Part shown: positions 1 through 8,086 of the stretch, one piece after another
Layout: every line of letters starts with the position of its first letter
Position numbering within the stretch: position 1 is the stretch's first letter
Source: Chloroflexota bacterium
GTDB lineage: Bacteria > Chloroflexota > Dehalococcoidia > Lucifugimonadales > GCA-002723415
Reading direction: 5' to 3'
NCBI GenBank assembly: GCA_002721445.1
Contig: PBKN01000002.1
Coordinates: 2,629 to 53,296 of the forward strand
DNA length: 50,668 nt
The notes under the pieces: generated by a model
What the model saw: the letters and a program-made list of their open reading frames with translations, nothing else
The model's database searches: none
Told to the model about the DNA's origin: nothing
Made by a program: the position numbers and the translations under genes

Positions 1-423
1 GAACAAGCAACTCCTGGTGGAAATTATGTGCCAACTGTTTTAATTTCACAAGCTAATTTAATTTATACCTCTGGTACAATTTCTAAAGCAGCAGATGGCA
101 GCTTGCTTACAGGAAAACTTGGGAAAGATCTAGAAATAGAAGATGGCTATGCAGCAGCTAAACAGACTGGATTAAATCTTTTAGGTTCTTTAAAAGCATC
201 AATAGGTGATTTAGACAAAGTTAAAAGAATCGTAAAATTACTTTGTTTAGTAAACTCCACTGATTCTTTTGAAAGCCATCCATTAGTTGCAAACGGCTGT
301 TCAGATTTACTTGTTGAAATATTTGGAGATAAAGGAAAACATGCAAGGTCTGCAATAGGAGTTGCTTCTCTACCAAATAATGTATGTGTAGAAATTGAAA
401 TGATAGTTGAAATTACTGAATAA
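1..423 (+). CDS. RidA/YjgF/UK114-family protein, 5'-truncated by window start
   Basis: This is the C-terminal part of a RidA-family protein. The family hydrolyses reactive enamine/imine intermediates from PLP enzymes, or acts in related deaminase steps, as a soluble trimer. The reading frame is open from base 1, and the residues before the first possible start (EQATPGGNY, then VPTVLISQANLIYTSGTIS) match the usual N-terminal part of the family, so the GTG at 28 is an internal valine and the true start lies upstream. The C-terminal part has the expected pattern: an AAxQxxLNLL helix, then LPNNVCVEIEMIVE, where the family usually has an Arg or Cys before the acidic residue. The stop is followed by a 31-nt gap to queA. 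The natural substrate cannot be read from this part. Confidence 0.85.
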   Translation, partial: EQATPGGNYVPTVLISQANLIYTSGTISKAADGSLLTGKLGKDLEIEDGYAAAKQTGLNLLGSLKASIGDLDKVKRIVKLLCLVNSTDSFESHPLVANGCSDLLVEIFGDKGKHARSAIGVASLPNNVCVEIEMIVEITE

Positions 424-454
424 TAGTATTAAAAAGATTCTTTAAATATAAAAA

Positions 455-1501
455 ATGAATAAATTTAATACTGATGATTTTGATTACATACTGCCAAAAA
501 AATTTATAGCTCAAAAACCAGTAGAACCTAGAGATCATTCAAAGTTAATGATTTTAGACAGGCAAAGTAAAGAAATTGATCATTCATATTTTTATAATTT
601 ACCAAATTATCTAAATAAAGGGGATCTTCTAATACTCAATAATACACGAGTAATACCTGCAAAATTAACTGGAAAAATTGAAGGTAAAAAATCAAATATT
701 GAAATTCTTTTATTAGAAAAGATAAATAAAAATTACTGGAAGGTTTTAGCTAAACCAGGTAAAAAACTTAAACCTGGAACTAAGCTATCAATATACAAAG
801 AATCCGAATTAAATCAAATAAATGCTAAAGTTGATTCAATTGAAGAAGATGGTTCAAGAATCCTATTTTTCAGTGAACCAGAATTGTTATCAAAAATTGG
901 AGACATGCCCTTACCTCCATATATAAAAAATAAACTTGAAAATCAAGAACGATATCAAACTGTTTATTCAAAAATAAATGGGAGCATAGCTGCTCCTACT
1001 GCGGGATTGCATTTTACGCCAACATTAATTTCTAATTTAATTTCAATGGGTATTGAAATTGTTTATATAACTCTACATGTTGGATGGGGAACATTTAACC
1101 CAGTCAAAGAAACCAACGCCTCAAACCATTTAATGCATGAAGAATACTGGAATCTAACAAATGATTCATCTTCAAAAATTAATGAAGCAATAAAAAATAA
1201 AAGGCGTATAATTGCCGTAGGAACAACATGCACACGACTTTTAGAACATGTTGCTTCAAAATCTAAATCGTCACCAGTTTTATTTCAGCCAGGAAGTGGT
1301 AAGACTAGTTTATTTATATTGCCAGGGTACAAATTTTTAATCACTGATTCTCTTATAACTAATTTTCATTTACCAAAATCTACATTGTTAATGTTGACTG
1401 AAGCTTTTACTGGTAAAACCTTAATAAATAAAGCTTATGAACAAGCCAAAATCAATAACTACCGATTCTATAGTTTAGGAGACAGCATGTTAATAATATA
1501 A
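455..1501 (+). CDS. queA: S-adenosylmethionine:tRNA ribosyltransferase-isomerase
   Basis: QueA moves the ribosyl group of SAM onto 7-aminomethyl-7-deazaguanine in tRNA to make epoxyqueuosine, a cytoplasmic step of queuosine synthesis. At 348 aa it is full length. Family motifs run through it: the N-terminal DFDYILPKKFIAQKP followed by PRDHSKLMIL, LLILNNTRVIPAKL, AAPTAGLHFT, HVGWGTFNPV, IAVGTTCTRLLE and, near the C-terminus, TDSLITNFHLPKSTLLML. The ATG at 455 lies at the expected N-terminus; the sequence before it (attctttaaatataaaaa) has no clear Shine-Dalgarno. No other queuosine gene (tgt, queC, queD, queE, queF, queG) is in the window, so the pathway is dispersed. It follows the RidA gene closely and could be co-transcribed. 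Identification is firm. Confidence 0.97.
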   Translation: MNKFNTDDFDYILPKKFIAQKPVEPRDHSKLMILDRQSKEIDHSYFYNLPNYLNKGDLLILNNTRVIPAKLTGKIEGKKSNIEILLLEKINKNYWKVLAKPGKKLKPGTKLSIYKESELNQINAKVDSIEEDGSRILFFSEPELLSKIGDMPLPPYIKNKLENQERYQTVYSKINGSIAAPTAGLHFTPTLISNLISMGIEIVYITLHVGWGTFNPVKETNASNHLMHEEYWNLTNDSSSKINEAIKNKRRIIAVGTTCTRLLEHVASKSKSSPVLFQPGSGKTSLFILPGYKFLITDSLITNFHLPKSTLLMLTEAFTGKTLINKAYEQAKINNYRFYSLGDSMLII

Positions 1502-1502
1502 A

Positions 1503-1530
1503 TTGAAATGACATGATATACTTTTAATAC
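1503..1530 (+). promoter_or_regulatory. Candidate sigma70 promoter for the SelA-like/Ldh2-like pair
   Basis: TTGAAA at 1503-1508 and TAATAC at 1525-1530 are separated by 16 nt and lie 28 nt before the start at 1558. A Shine-Dalgarno AAGGAG (1546-1551) follows. Pattern match only; in such AT-rich DNA this is suggestive. Confidence 0.4.
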
Positions 1531-1557
1531 ATTTTGGGAATCATTAAGGAGATATAA

Positions 1558-2691
1558 ATGAGTTTAGGTGAAAACATATACAAAGATATTGGAGTAGAAC
1601 CCATTATTGTTGCTTCTGGAAACACATCTGCTTATGGGGGAAGCAAGCTAAGACCTGAAGTCTTTGAAGCTATGCAAAAAGCTTCAAATGTGATGGTCAA
1701 TATGGACCAGCTAAATAAAGCCGCAGGTGAAATTATCGCAGAAATCACTGGAGCTGAAGCTGGATTAGTAACAAGTGGAGCAGCAGGAGGACTGATTTTA
1801 CAAGCGGCTGCTTGCATAGCTGGATCTGATCCAGAAAAAATGGTACAGCTTCCAAATACTGATGGATTAAATAATGAAATTATAATTCATAGAAGTCATA
1901 GATTTGCTTACGATCAGTGTTATAGATCTGCTGGTGCAAAATTTATAGAGATTGGTGACGGACGACGATGTCAACCTTGGCAATTAGAAGCTGCTTTTTC
2001 CGAACGCACTGCTGCAGTAGCATATTTATTTACTCCATTTGTTTCTAGAAGAGCATTACCTTTAAAAGAAGTATCTAAAATAGCTCACTCTAAAAATGTT
2101 CCTGTTATTGTTGACGCAGCATCCTTTACGCCTCCTAGAGCAAACCTACGGAGATTTATAAATGAAGGTGCTGATTTAGTAATATTTAGCGGCGGCAAGG
2201 CTGTGAGAGGCCCTCAAGGAACAGGGATCCTTTGCGGAAGGAAAGACTTAATTGAAGCGGCATTTGCAAATGCCAGTCCACATCAATTTCTAGGAAGAGG
2301 ACTAAAGGTTGCAAAAGAAGAGATTATTGGCTTAATCGAGGCACTAAACATATTTATAAATGAAGATGAAGAATTTGAAACAAAAAAATATACACAAATG
2401 TGTCAAAAGGTTGTAGATGCATTAATTGAAATACCTGGATTAGAAATTAGCGTTGAATATGATGAATTTAGCTACTTAGTTCCCACAGCTTTAATAAAAT
2501 TTACTAATAACTGGAACGGCCCTTCTAGAGACACAGTATTAGATAATATGGCAAATGGAAGCCCCCAAATATATTTGCATTCTTTAGGAAATCCTGATGA
2601 ACTAGCTGTAGACCCTAATAATTTAGATGAAGAAGAGATACCTATAATTATAGAAAGATTAAGAAAAGAATTGCTTTCCAACAATAAATAA
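1558..2691 (+). CDS. SelA-fold PLP-dependent enzyme (D-glucosaminate-6-phosphate ammonia-lyase/SelA-related)
   Basis: A 377-aa fold-type I PLP enzyme of the selenocysteine synthase-related group. It keeps the aspartate that pairs with the pyridine nitrogen (D186 in VIVDAASF) and the Schiff-base lysine (K214 in SGGKAVRGPQGTG, typical of SelA and its paralogues). The glycine-rich VTSGAAGGL (about 71-79) would cup the phosphate. It is shorter than true bacterial SelA and there is no selB or tRNA-Sec nearby, so selenocysteine synthesis is unlikely. Relatives act as ammonia-lyases or aldolases on amino-sugar acids or on branched hydroxy-amino acids. A strong AAGGAG sits 6 nt before the ATG. The next gene, an Ldh2-type oxidoreductase, starts 31 nt downstream, suggesting one small-molecule catabolic pathway. 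The substrate is unknown. Confidence 0.8.
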   Translation: MSLGENIYKDIGVEPIIVASGNTSAYGGSKLRPEVFEAMQKASNVMVNMDQLNKAAGEIIAEITGAEAGLVTSGAAGGLILQAAACIAGSDPEKMVQLPNTDGLNNEIIIHRSHRFAYDQCYRSAGAKFIEIGDGRRCQPWQLEAAFSERTAAVAYLFTPFVSRRALPLKEVSKIAHSKNVPVIVDAASFTPPRANLRRFINEGADLVIFSGGKAVRGPQGTGILCGRKDLIEAAFANASPHQFLGRGLKVAKEEIIGLIEALNIFINEDEEFETKKYTQMCQKVVDALIEIPGLEISVEYDEFSYLVPTALIKFTNNWNGPSRDTVLDNMANGSPQIYLHSLGNPDELAVDPNNLDEEEIPIIIERLRKELLSNNK

Positions 2692-2722
2692 TTTTAACAA
2701 CTTATATAATGAGAGGCTATTA

Positions 2723-3814
2723 ATGCTAGAAAGATTTAAAGTACCTCAGGTTGATCAAGTCAAAGTATCAAGCGAATCTCTAAAAATAACTGTTACTCAA
2801 ATTTTTGAGAAAATGGGAGTTAACCATGAAGATTCTTTATTAGGTGCCGATGTTTTAGTTACAACTGACCTTCGTGGAGTTGAGACTCATGGCGTATCTA
2901 ACATGATGCGTAAATACACAGAAATGTATAATAAAAAAGAATTAAACCCTAAACCAAGTTGGAAAATCACGAGAGAAGCTCCAGCTACAGCAAATATAGA
3001 TGCAGATAAAGGATTAGCTGTAATATTGGGACCAAAGGCAATGAAAATTGCTATTGAAAAAGCTAAAAAAGTTGGAGTTGGAATTGTAACAATGCATAAC
3101 TCAGGACATTCTGGTGCTATTGGATATCACGCTATGTTAGCAGCTGAAGAAAATATGATAGGTATGTGTATGACTGCAGGAGGAAGAGCAGTATTGCCAA
3201 CATTTGGATCTGAACCACTTCTGGGAACAAATCCTATTGCTTTTGCTGCTCCAGCAAAAAAAGAGCCTTTTTTATTATTTGATGCTGCTACTTCTGCTAT
3301 AGCTGGAAACAAAGTTGAACTTGCTTCTAGAGTAAATGCAAAATTATTACCTGGTTGGATTTCAGATGCTAAAGGTGCTCCTATAAACACAGAAGAAGAT
3401 GTTCCTAATAAAGGAGATTATTTTTTACTTCCAGTTGGTGGCACTAGAGAATTAGGATCTCATAAAGGCTTTGGTTTTTCAATGATATCAGAAACTATGA
3501 CTGCTCTCTTATCCGGAGTAATGTCAAGCATGCTGGACCCTGAGAGCAAGGCAGGCAATCATTGCTTTATTGCTTATGATATTTCAGCATTTACAGATCT
3601 TGAAACATTTAAAAACAATATGGACAAAATGTTAAAAACTTTAAGGGATTCTAAGCCTGCACCTGGTCACAAGCAAGTCTATTATCCTGGATTATTAGAA
3701 CACCAAGAAATAATTAAAAGGCTGTCTGAAGGAATACCTTTGCATAAAAAGGTTGTAGAGTGGTTTGATAACATTACAACTGAATTAAATATTCCCAATC
3801 TAAAAAAGGTCTAA
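2723..3814 (+). CDS. Ldh2/MdhII/YlbC-family NAD(P)-dependent 2-hydroxyacid dehydrogenase
   Basis: A 363-aa member of the Ldh2 (malate/L-lactate/ureidoglycolate) dehydrogenase family, which has a non-Rossmann NAD(P) fold. Signatures seen are LRGVETHGVS near residue 52 with the conserved His, the NSGHSGAIGYH stretch around residue 130, GTNPIAFAAP and the C-terminal GSHKGFGFSM. Members oxidise 2-hydroxyacids to 2-oxoacids; the specific substrate cannot be read. A GAGAGG-like ribosome site precedes the ATG. The gene shares a likely operon with the upstream SelA-like enzyme. Its stop codon abuts the stop codon of mgtE on the other strand with no base between. The family is often expanded in SAR202-like genomes, which agrees with the lineage guess but does not prove it. 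Confidence 0.88.
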   Translation: MLERFKVPQVDQVKVSSESLKITVTQIFEKMGVNHEDSLLGADVLVTTDLRGVETHGVSNMMRKYTEMYNKKELNPKPSWKITREAPATANIDADKGLAVILGPKAMKIAIEKAKKVGVGIVTMHNSGHSGAIGYHAMLAAEENMIGMCMTAGGRAVLPTFGSEPLLGTNPIAFAAPAKKEPFLLFDAATSAIAGNKVELASRVNAKLLPGWISDAKGAPINTEEDVPNKGDYFLLPVGGTRELGSHKGFGFSMISETMTALLSGVMSSMLDPESKAGNHCFIAYDISAFTDLETFKNNMDKMLKTLRDSKPAPGHKQVYYPGLLEHQEIIKRLSEGIPLHKKVVEWFDNITTELNIPNLKKV

Positions 3815-5206
3815 TTACACGAGTCCCTTCTCAATCAAATTAATCAAATACCAAGCTAGACTAAGATAAATAAAAAATCCAATTACTTCTGTTAAAGTAG
3901 TTACCGCAACTGCTGAGCCTAGAGCTGGATCTATTCTTAATATCTTCAAACTGATAGGAATTAAAACTCCACTTATCGCTGCAACAATTAAAGCAAACAT
4001 CATTGCAATTGATACTGCCAAAGCTAGATAAAAACTATCTTTCCAAAACCAAGCAATAACACCAATAGCTAATGACATTATTAATCCATGAACTAACCCT
4101 AAATTAATTTCTTTTATTAATAATTTTTTATAATCTCTTGAATTAATATTTCCTAATGCAATTTCTCTAACAATTAGTATTAAAGTCTGGCTTCCTGCGA
4201 TACCACCTTGCCCTGAAATAATAGGTAAAAATATAGCTAAGACTACTGCTCTACTTATAGTGCCCTCAAACATAGTTACAATCATACCTGCTAAAATTGT
4301 AGTTATAAGATTGACACTCAACCATGGTAATCGGTGGCGTACTGAAGACCAAAATGGGCCTAATACATGCTCTTTACCAGCAATTCCTATCATTTTGTAC
4401 ATATCTTCTGTAGCTTCATTTTGAACAATATTTATTATATCTGTAAGATTAATCACTCCTACTAATTTACCCTTATGATCAGTTACTGGAAGAACATTAA
4501 GGTTGTACCTTTTCATGAGTTTAATGCACTTATCTTTAGTTGTTGAAACCTTTACAGAAATAAAATCCTTTTTCATGACAAAAGATATATATGTGTTTGG
4601 ATTACTAACAACTAAAATTTTACTATCAACTATTCCTTTCAAAACACCTTGACGATCAATTACGAATAAATATGAAAAATCATCATTGTTAATCAAATAA
4701 TCTTGATTTTTTATAACTGATAAAATCTGCCCTATATTAAAATCATCTCTAACAGCCAATAATTCTGTAGCCATTAATCCCCCAGCTATATCTTCATCAA
4801 ATCCAAGTAAAGGCTCTACATCTTCCTTTTTCACCATTAAAGAAACTATATCTTTTATATCTCTGTGATTAATTGCTTGTAATATGTCAGCAGATATATT
4901 TGAATTAGTATTATCTAGAATCTTAGCTAATCTTAAATCATCTATATTATTTATAACCTTAATGATTTCATTAACTTGCAGCTGGCTATTTAATTTGCCA
5001 ATAATTTTTAAGTCTAAATTTTCATACAAAAGCACTTGCGATTTATGGTCAAGTCTTAAAAACACATCTACTTGATCAATTACGTGTAATTCATGAAACC
5101 TATTATAGGCTATAGATAAAGGAAGTAATTTTTTAATTAATCTTACTGTTTGATCTAAATCAAAATATGATTTATCTTCAGTATATGAATACCCTTCTAA
5201 TTTCAT
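3815..5206 (-). CDS. mgtE: MgtE-family magnesium transporter
   Basis: A 463-aa inner-membrane Mg2+ channel/transporter. From the N-terminus it has the helical MgtE_N superhelix (about 20-130, ending in the characteristic EDIAGGLMATE), two CBS domains (about 135-255) and five membrane helices (about 285-455). The pore signature is PIISGQGGIAGSQTLILIV, with GGxAGSQ in the usual place after TM2, and the family TLTxxxGF motif occurs in TM5. The TM5 residue that is commonly Asp (VTTLTD; the pore Asp of Thermus MgtE) is Glu here (E440). The CBS and N domains in this family sense intracellular Mg2+ and gate the pore. It lies 89 nt downstream of ilvE on the same strand and converges with the Ldh2-like gene. 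No Mg2+ riboswitch is evident in that short gap. Confidence 0.95.
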   Translation of the reverse strand: MKLEGYSYTEDKSYFDLDQTVRLIKKLLPLSIAYNRFHELHVIDQVDVFLRLDHKSQVLLYENLDLKIIGKLNSQLQVNEIIKVINNIDDLRLAKILDNTNSNISADILQAINHRDIKDIVSLMVKKEDVEPLLGFDEDIAGGLMATELLAVRDDFNIGQILSVIKNQDYLINNDDFSYLFVIDRQGVLKGIVDSKILVVSNPNTYISFVMKKDFISVKVSTTKDKCIKLMKRYNLNVLPVTDHKGKLVGVINLTDIINIVQNEATEDMYKMIGIAGKEHVLGPFWSSVRHRLPWLSVNLITTILAGMIVTMFEGTISRAVVLAIFLPIISGQGGIAGSQTLILIVREIALGNINSRDYKKLLIKEINLGLVHGLIMSLAIGVIAWFWKDSFYLALAVSIAMMFALIVAAISGVLIPISLKILRIDPALGSAVAVTTLTEVIGFFIYLSLAWYLINLIEKGLV

Positions 5207-5295
5207 TTAAAAACCTGAAAAATATTAATATAAACAAAATATATCAAGCTAAAATATTTATTGCAAAAAATACCAGATGAATTATTAGCCAATAA

Positions 5296-6219
5296 TCAAA
5301 CCTTAACTTCAGTTAACCATTCCTGATAATCTTCATTGTCGCCTCTAATACTCTTCAAATATATTTCTCTAATATTTTTAGTTATTGAGCCTACATTTCC
5401 ATTTCCAATAAGTCTATTATCTAATGAACCTACTGGAGTTATATGCGCAGCAGTACCAGTTAAGAAAACTTCATCTGCTAAATATAATTCACTACGCCTA
5501 ATACTTCTTTCAACAACTTTCAGTCCAAATTCATTTTGAGCAATTTTAATTGCACAATCTCTAGTAATTCCAGTTAAATTATTGTCTGATACAAGTGGAG
5601 TATTTAAAACACCATTATATATTAAAAATAAATTCTCCCCTGAACCTTCAGATACATTTCCATCTTGATTCAACAAGATTGCTTCATCAAATCCACTTAA
5701 TACAGCTTCAGTTTTTGCTAAAATACTGTTCACATAATGACCTGATATTTTTACTCTAGGCGGAATAATAGTGTCATCCATTCTTCTCCATGATGAAGTA
5801 CAGCACTCGATAGCCCCATCCGTATCAATATAAGCACCAAATGGCACTATTATCAAGGTAAAATCACTACTTAACTTATGTAACACTAAATTCGCTACCA
5901 TTTCCTCACTCTTATAAACTAATGGCCGAATATAAACATCTTCCTTAATTCCTGATTGTTTAATCAAATCAATAGTTATATCACATAATTCGTCAACACC
6001 ATATGGAATATCCATCATCATCATCTTACACCCTTGAATTAAGCGTTCATAATGTTCTTTCATGCGAAATATATACATGCTATTTTTCTTTTTATTCCAA
6101 TTACCTCTAATTCCTTCAAACACAGCTGAACCATAATGTAAAGCATGTGTCATAACACTAACTTTAGCTTGATCAATTGGAACAACCTTGCCTTGAAAAA
6201 AAGCTAAAGACTTAACCAT
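5296..6219 (-). CDS. ilvE: Branched-chain amino acid aminotransferase
   Basis: A 307-aa fold-type IV PLP aminotransferase that moves the amino group between glutamate and the 2-oxoacids of leucine, isoleucine and valine. Seen are the N-terminal THALHYGSAVFEGIRGN, the Schiff-base lysine K157 in PPRVKISGHYVNSILAKTEA, and the phosphate-binding VSEGSGENLFLI and TGITRD motifs. Length and motif order match bacterial IlvE of the BCAT type. The ATG at 6219 is preceded by AAGGAGAT on the coding strand. The gene stands apart from other ilv/leu genes. The 127-nt upstream gap carries a perfect 19-bp inverted repeat (6254-6297). A D-amino acid aminotransferase is the nearest alternative, but the FEGIRG motif favours BCAT. 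Confidence 0.93.
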   Translation of the reverse strand: MVKSLAFFQGKVVPIDQAKVSVMTHALHYGSAVFEGIRGNWNKKKNSMYIFRMKEHYERLIQGCKMMMMDIPYGVDELCDITIDLIKQSGIKEDVYIRPLVYKSEEMVANLVLHKLSSDFTLIIVPFGAYIDTDGAIECCTSSWRRMDDTIIPPRVKISGHYVNSILAKTEAVLSGFDEAILLNQDGNVSEGSGENLFLIYNGVLNTPLVSDNNLTGITRDCAIKIAQNEFGLKVVERSIRRSELYLADEVFLTGTAAHITPVGSLDNRLIGNGNVGSITKNIREIYLKSIRGDNEDYQEWLTEVKV

Positions 6220-6253
6220 ATTTCATCTCCTTATATTAATAACTTAAAAACCC

Positions 6254-6297
6254 AACATATAATGTATGATACAAGTTAGTATCATACATTATATGTT
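6254..6297. repeat. Perfect 19-bp inverted repeat between ilvE and the moeA-linked gene
   Basis: AACATATAATGTATGATAC (6254-6272) and its exact reverse complement (6279-6297) are separated by six bases, AAGTTA. On the minus strand the hairpin lies after the stop of the Cys-rich gene and before ilvE, and is followed by GGG and five T, so it could end the pheST-moeA transcript. Its stem is long and AT-rich for a terminator, and an operator or RNA leader element for ilvE is also possible. Confidence 0.6.
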
Positions 6298-6346
6298 AAT
6301 TAAACTCATCTAAATACTTTATTTAATTTAACAAAATTTGAATAAA

Positions 6347-6781
6347 TTAATTATTCTTTACAATAATCCCGTATTCATCAGCATTATCTATTAAATTTTT
6401 CAAAAGTTTAATAGATATATCTCTAGGATATGGTGCTAATGCCCACTTATCAGATAGTATTCCATGAATTTCCTCTAAAGTTATTGGATTATTGCCATTC
6501 ATTAAAATAACTCTAAATAATGATTCCTTTATGGGCCTATCAGATAATAAATAATCGTCCTTATCGCAACAGCATGATGTGATCGAATTTAGTACAGAAT
6601 CAATATCAAAATGTGAACCTTCATCTTCTGTAGATTTACAACACATGTAGCATCTCCTATCGCTAACCATTAAAGCCATATCTTTATCATGTATATTTAA
6701 ATCTATTGAATAACGCTCTTGAATATTTTTTTCACTTCTGCTTTTTGTCTTTTTCGTCCTAGGTTTTTTTGTTTTTACCAT
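6347..6781 (-). CDS. Small Cys-rich basic protein of unknown function, C-terminal winged-helix-like region
   Basis: I do not recognise this 144-aa protein. Residues 1-20 are very basic (KTKKPRTKKTKSRSEK). The middle holds two cysteine clusters, CYMCC and SCCC, about 30 residues apart, a layout that could bind zinc or a metal cluster. The last 60 residues (ITLEEIHGILSDKW through LLKNLIDNADEYGIIVK) read like a helix-turn-helix or winged-helix unit. A GGAG ribosome site lies 9 nt before the ATG. It is the last gene of the likely pheS-pheT-moeA operon, only 14 nt after moeA. A nucleic-acid-binding role is inferred from basic charge and cysteines alone; a link to molybdenum cofactor is possible by position but not shown. 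Confidence 0.7.
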   Translation of the reverse strand: MVKTKKPRTKKTKSRSEKNIQERYSIDLNIHDKDMALMVSDRRCYMCCKSTEDEGSHFDIDSVLNSITSCCCDKDDYLLSDRPIKESLFRVILMNGNNPITLEEIHGILSDKWALAPYPRDISIKLLKNLIDNADEYGIIVKNN

Positions 6782-6795
6782 AAAATCTCCTATAT

Positions 6796-8070
6796 CTAAT
6801 ATAGCATTTGTACTTCAATTATATCTCCGATTTCTTTTTTTTCTGTTTCTTCAGGACAAATTGCTAATCCATTTGCACGAACAACAGATGTAAGCAAATT
6901 TGAACTTTGATCACCAGACAATTTTGCTCTATAAACTCCTCCATTATTTTCTACAACTACCCTAGCAAAAATCCTTTTTTTATCAGGATTGTAAATTGGC
7001 TCATCTAATACTGCATTTATTATATTATTTGATATTTTTTTCCCTAACATTTTCATAATAATGCTTTTACCAAATTGTTCAAAAGTTACTAAAGCACTTA
7101 CAGGATTACCAGGTAATCCTAAATGAGGAATTAATATTCCATTCCCCAAATCTAATTTCCCAAACGCTAAAGGTTTACCTGGCTTCATATTGACAGACCA
7201 AAAATCAATACTGCCTTTTTGATCTAGTACATCCTTTACAATATCATAATCTCCTTTAGAAACCCCTGCAGTTGTTATTAATAAATCAGAACCATAAGCT
7301 AATTTTAATTTTTCATTTACTGATTTAATGCTATCATTAGCAACTCCTAATATTTTAGGAATTCCTCCATATTTAAGCACAGATGCTGCAATAAGAGATG
7401 TATTACTGTCATATACCATATGCTTACTATATTCATCACCAGGAGCAATCAATTCATCACCAGTGGATAAAATTGATACAATTGGTTTTCGAAAAACACT
7501 AATTTCATTTATTCCAATTGATGCAATTAATCCAATTTCTGCCGGCCCTAGAACAACTCCTTTATTTAATATTTTTTCTCCCTCTTTAACATCTTTTCCT
7601 GATAATCGTATATAATCTCCTGGCGATACATTTTGTATAGCAGTAACATGAGAATTATTCCCCCCAATTTCAAGAGTCTTCTCTTTTGTATATTCAAAAG
7701 GAAGTATGGCATCAGCGTCTTTAGGTATAGATCCACCTGTCATTATCCTTATTGCTGTGAAATCTTTTAATTTAATACTAGGAGTATCACCAGCCTTAAT
7801 TGAATCTATAACTTTTAATTTTACTGGAGAAAACTCTGAGGCTAATTTTAAATTATCCGCTATAACAGCATATCCATCCATAGCAGAGTTATCAGCATTG
7901 GGAACATTAATTTTTGAAAAAATATCCTCGGCTAAAACACAATCAAGACTGCCTGCCAAAGAAACTAGTTCAGTTTCTAAAACTTTTATTTGTTTTAAAA
8001 CCCGATCTAATGCCTCGTCAACACTTAACATAGCCTCATCAAATTTATTTTTTTCTTTTTGTTTATACAT
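6796..8070 (-). CDS. moeA: Molybdopterin molybdenumtransferase MoeA
   Basis: MoeA inserts molybdate into adenylated molybdopterin to complete the molybdenum cofactor in the cytoplasm. At 424 aa it is a normal full-length member. Motifs in order: NADNSAMDGYAV near residue 65, MTGGSIPKDADAILPFE (about 110-127), STGDELIAPG (about 200), TTAGVSKGDYD (about 267) in the MoCF-binding domain, and LPGNPVSALVTFEQF (about 320). A C-terminal domain IV follows. The gene is 16 nt downstream of pheT and 14 nt upstream of the Cys-rich gene, so it is probably transcribed with pheST, a grouping with no obvious functional logic. No other mo* genes or molybdoenzymes are in the window. Confidence 0.96.
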   Translation of the reverse strand: MYKQKEKNKFDEAMLSVDEALDRVLKQIKVLETELVSLAGSLDCVLAEDIFSKINVPNADNSAMDGYAVIADNLKLASEFSPVKLKVIDSIKAGDTPSIKLKDFTAIRIMTGGSIPKDADAILPFEYTKEKTLEIGGNNSHVTAIQNVSPGDYIRLSGKDVKEGEKILNKGVVLGPAEIGLIASIGINEISVFRKPIVSILSTGDELIAPGDEYSKHMVYDSNTSLIAASVLKYGGIPKILGVANDSIKSVNEKLKLAYGSDLLITTAGVSKGDYDIVKDVLDQKGSIDFWSVNMKPGKPLAFGKLDLGNGILIPHLGLPGNPVSALVTFEQFGKSIIMKMLGKKISNNIINAVLDEPIYNPDKKRIFARVVVENNGGVYRAKLSGDQSSNLLTSVVRANGLAICPEETEKKEIGDIIEVQMLY

Positions 8071-8086
8071 TTAATAATACTAATCC

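Noticed and set aside
28-423. GTG at 28 as the start of the RidA-family gene
   Set aside because: The frame is open to base 1 and the residues before the GTG match the family, so the gene is truncated by the window.
1558-2691. True selenocysteine synthase (SelA)
   Set aside because: Shorter than SelA and no selB, selD or tRNA-Sec in the window; motifs fit the paralogous PLP enzymes.
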